DNA of 64,000 bases from Flavobacterium ranwuense (GTDB taxonomy: Bacteria > Bacteroidota > Bacteroidia > Flavobacteriales > Flavobacteriaceae): assembly GCF_004349315.1 (NCBI RefSeq), contig NZ_SMLH01000002.1:248001-312000 (forward strand), in the 5' to 3' direction. Numbering within the stretch: the stretch's first letter is position 1; every line of letters starts with the position of its first letter. The position numbers and the translations under genes were made by a program. The notes beneath the pieces were generated by a model that saw nothing but the letters and a program-made list of their open reading frames with translations, was not told the DNA's origin and searched no databases. Shown here piece after piece: positions 62,174-64,000 of this stretch.

Positions 62174-62182
62174 TATTTCTAT

Positions 62183-62227
62183 AAAAAAAGACAGAGTGTA
62201 TGTAATAATCTTCGCTCTGTTTTTTTA
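62183..62227 (+). terminator. Terminator after the second DUF4331-like gene
   Basis: ACAGAGTG (62191-62198) and CGCTCTGT (62213-62220) pair with one G-U in a stem of about 8-10 bases, extended by A and T runs on each side. It is directly followed by the (CAAA) tract. Confidence 0.82.
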
Positions 62228-62232
62228 CAAAA

Positions 62233-62312
62233 CAAACAAACAAACAAACAAACAAACAAACAAACAAACAAACAAACAAACAAACAAACAAACAAACAAA
62301 CAAACAAACAAA
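62233..62312 (+). repeat. (CAAA)20 tetranucleotide repeat
   Basis: Twenty perfect CAAA units, preceded by CAAAA, between the terminator and the TPR lipoprotein start codon at 62324. Tetranucleotide tracts of this length are classic slippage sites. On the RNA it would be an unstructured A-rich leader, and A-rich leaders favour translation in Bacteroidota. No separate promoter box is visible between terminator and ATG. Confidence 0.97.
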
Positions 62313-62323
62313 ACAATTAGAGT

Positions 62324-63619
62324 ATGAAAGCTTTAAAAACAATATCATTTTTAGTTTTCACAATCCTATTCATTTTCGGTTGCGAGACTAAATCAGAACA
62401 AATTACAAATACGGAAGACTACAATAAATATTTGACTTTAAAAGACAATAAATCAGTGACTTTTGCACATAAAGAAATTGACTTTTGGCAGAAAAAATTT
62501 GATGAAGCTCCAAATCAAATCAGTTATTTAAGTCAATTAGCATCAAATTACAACATGCTTTTCGAATATACAGGCGATATTAAAAACCTATATAAAACAG
62601 AAGAATTATTGACAAAATCAAACGAAGCGTATGATTACTCCAGAGTTTCTACTGTTCGATCTTTGGCAAGAAATTATATTTCACAACACCGTTTTAAAGA
62701 AGCATTGGTGTTAGCTAATAAAGCATTAGCAATAGGCGAAGGAAAAAAAGAAACTCAAAAATTACTTTTCGACGTTCAAATGGAGTTGGGAAATTATCCC
62801 GAAGCAGTTAAAAATCTGAATGCTATTAGAGACATGAATAGTTTTGATTATTTGATTCGCTTGGCAAAATGGAACGATCACAAAGGTGACTTGAATACTG
62901 CAATAACTTTAATGGAAAAAGCAAGAGATATTGCTGAAAAAGACGACAATAAAGGACTTAAAATTTGGTCCTATTCTAACCTTGGGGATTTTTATGGTCA
63001 TGCCGGAAGAATTCAGGAATCGTATGACAGTTTTCTTAAAACATTAGCATTAGACCCTAATTATTCCTATGCTTTAAAAGGAATTGCTTGGATAGTTTTC
63101 TCCAAAGAAAGAAATACAAAGGAGGCAAATAGAATTATTGATGCTATAGCTGTAACCCATAATACGCCTGATTTTTATTTATTGAAATCTCAAATTGCTC
63201 AATTTGAAGGAAATAAAAACAAGGAGATAAAAAACAGAAACGCTTATTTTTCTATGATGAAAAATAATAATTATGGCGCGATGTACAACAAATACAATGC
63301 TTTGATTTATGCCGATGACAAAAAAACAGCTTCAAAAGCATTAGAAATTGCCAAAATTGAAGTGGAGCACAGACCTACAGCTGATTCCTATGATTTATTG
63401 GCTTGGGCATACTTAAATGTAGGCGAAAATAAAAAAGCATTGGAAGTTGCTCAGAACCATGTGGTTGGAAAATCCTTTGAACCAAAGGTACAATATCACT
63501 TGGCAATGATTTACAAATCGAATAATTTAGCGCTTAAAGCGAAACCTATTAAGGAAGAATTACTATCCAGTTTGTATGAATTAGGACCCAATTTTGACAA
63601 AAAGGTAAACCAATTGTAG
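62324..63619 (+). CDS. TPR-repeat lipoprotein
   Basis: 431 residues. The lipoprotein signal ends TILFIFGC, lipidated at Cys20. The rest is helical, with tetratricopeptide pairs such as FKEALVLANKALAIGEGKKE, NYPEAVKNLNAIRDMNS, HKGDLNTAITLMEKARDIAE, SNLGDFYGHAGRIQESYDSF and AWAYLNVGENKKALEVAQNH. TPR lipoproteins act as binding platforms at the outer membrane. It begins 11 bases after the (CAAA) tract and ends 3 bases before the TonB-receptor start, so the two are coupled. A part in the DUF4331 surface complex is likely. Confidence 0.85.
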   Translation: MKALKTISFLVFTILFIFGCETKSEQITNTEDYNKYLTLKDNKSVTFAHKEIDFWQKKFDEAPNQISYLSQLASNYNMLFEYTGDIKNLYKTEELLTKSNEAYDYSRVSTVRSLARNYISQHRFKEALVLANKALAIGEGKKETQKLLFDVQMELGNYPEAVKNLNAIRDMNSFDYLIRLAKWNDHKGDLNTAITLMEKARDIAEKDDNKGLKIWSYSNLGDFYGHAGRIQESYDSFLKTLALDPNYSYALKGIAWIVFSKERNTKEANRIIDAIAVTHNTPDFYLLKSQIAQFEGNKNKEIKNRNAYFSMMKNNNYGAMYNKYNALIYADDKKTASKALEIAKIEVEHRPTADSYDLLAWAYLNVGENKKALEVAQNHVVGKSFEPKVQYHLAMIYKSNNLALKAKPIKEELLSSLYELGPNFDKKVNQL

Positions 63620-63622
63620 CGT

Positions 63623-64000
63623 ATGAAAAATATTATTTTAGTGATGATTACCCTTTTTGGGTTGTCTTCCTATGGCCAAATTCAAAAGGGAAAAGTGTTG
63701 GATAGTGATGGAAATCCTGTTGAAAACGCTTATTTAGTGAATATAAATTCTGAAAGTCATGCCCATACGAATGAATTCGGATTGTTTAGCTTGGATAAAA
63801 CAGTTTTGGGAGATGTGATCAAGATAACTGCTTTAGGATATAAAAAGTCAAATTTCACCATTGTTTCTTCAGATGATACAATTATTTTAGAAGATGATAT
63901 TTTTAGATTAAATGAGATCGTAATCCAACCGAAACTTTCGGCTATGAATGTAATTTCGAAGATAGATTTGCAAACGACTCCGGTAAATTCTTCGCAGGAA
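63623..64000 (+). CDS. TonB-dependent receptor with CarboxypepD_reg-like N-domain (3' truncated by window)
   Basis: 126 residues visible. The signal peptide MKNIILVMITLFGLSSYGQ is followed by a CarboxypepD_reg-like beta-sandwich (GKVLDSDGNPVENAYLVNIN, HAHTNEFGLFSLDKTVLGDV, GYKKSNFTIVSSDDTIIL). At EIVIQPKLSAMNVISKIDLQ the N-terminal signalling/plug region begins, and LQTTPVNSSQE is the TonB-plug type sequence. The barrel is beyond the window. It follows the TPR lipoprotein after 3 bases and completes the SusC/SusD-like arrangement, although the TPR lipoprotein is not a typical SusD. Confidence 0.82.
   Translation, partial: MKNIILVMITLFGLSSYGQIQKGKVLDSDGNPVENAYLVNINSESHAHTNEFGLFSLDKTVLGDVIKITALGYKKSNFTIVSSDDTIILEDDIFRLNEIVIQPKLSAMNVISKIDLQTTPVNSSQE

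Noticed and set aside
62103..62348. Minus-strand open frame of Cys-Leu-Phe-Val repeats
   Set aside because: It is the reverse reading of the (CAAA) tract and overlaps two real genes; the repeat alone makes it open.
1..64000. CRISPR array or cas genes
   Set aside because: No regularly spaced direct repeats with unique spacers and no Cas-like proteins were seen. The only dense repeat is (CAAA)20.
1..64000. Ribosomal RNA, tmRNA or riboswitches
   Set aside because: No sequence resembling these was recognised; the two tRNAs are the only RNA genes I can support.

Overview
The window is AT-rich chromosomal DNA that reads as Flavobacteriaceae, most likely Flavobacterium or a close relative. The signs are a 7-bp promoter box of the Bacteroidota type (TAnnTTTG) before several genes, few Shine-Dalgarno sequences, a Bacteroidota-type integrase, a CarboxypepD_reg/TonB-receptor start at the right edge, a RibB protein with a dead RibA half, and the gene order peroxiredoxin - thioredoxin - DUF6952 - thiol peroxidase - diacylglycerol kinase - ftsK - LolA-like - LptF/G - ribB. 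No database search was possible; family calls rest on recognised motifs.

Bases 1-14,630 look like one end of a genomic island in a tRNA-Ser(TGA) gene. It holds the tail of a ClC channel, a small unknown gene, a PAP2 phosphatase, three decayed genes (MFS transporter, thioredoxin-like, CsoR-like), then a codirectional module: response regulator, histidine kinase, serine-hydrolase lipoprotein, PepSY-like secreted protein, YVTN beta-propeller, and a TolC/MFP/RND efflux pump. A repeat TAGAATT-N4-TAGAATT (11-bp period) precedes the PepSY and propeller genes, with a weaker copy before the regulator, suggesting one regulon. An IS4-type transposase remnant and an integrase close the island.

Bases 14,800-27,730 are core genes, nearly all on the minus strand: ribB, LptF/G permease, LolA-like carrier, ftsK, diacylglycerol kinase, an antioxidant group (Tpx, DUF6952, thioredoxin, 2-Cys peroxiredoxin) and a wall-recycling-like trio (GH3, AmpG-like MFS, GH10-like hydrolase).

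Bases 27,979-48,646 hold an FAD/Fe-S oxidoreductase, an amino acid permease, an EamA transporter, tRNA-Arg(ACG), apt with a convergent 46-codon gene, a BlaI/BlaR1-like pair with a double-dyad operator, an MFS transporter, a run of housekeeping genes (DUF1684, TatD, TcdA, HAD, DUF2911), a MITE-like nested inverted repeat, an operon of PIG-L deacetylase, 35-aa membrane protein and sodium:solute symporter, and two tandem paralogues of an unknown exported protein.

Bases 48,650-59,270 hold a small pseudogene, a BamA-like barrel protein, an AI-2E family protein, an MscS-type channel, a maf/UbiA/KdsC/DUF2520 operon, and a fused ResB-CcsA cytochrome c biogenesis protein.

Bases 59,347-64,000 hold an ECF sigma/anti-sigma pair divergent from a cell-surface locus: two proteins resembling the N- and C-terminal halves of DUF4331, a terminator, a (CAAA)20 tract, a TPR lipoprotein and the start of a TonB-dependent receptor. 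This locus and the PepSY/propeller/RND module are the best candidates for poorly described systems.
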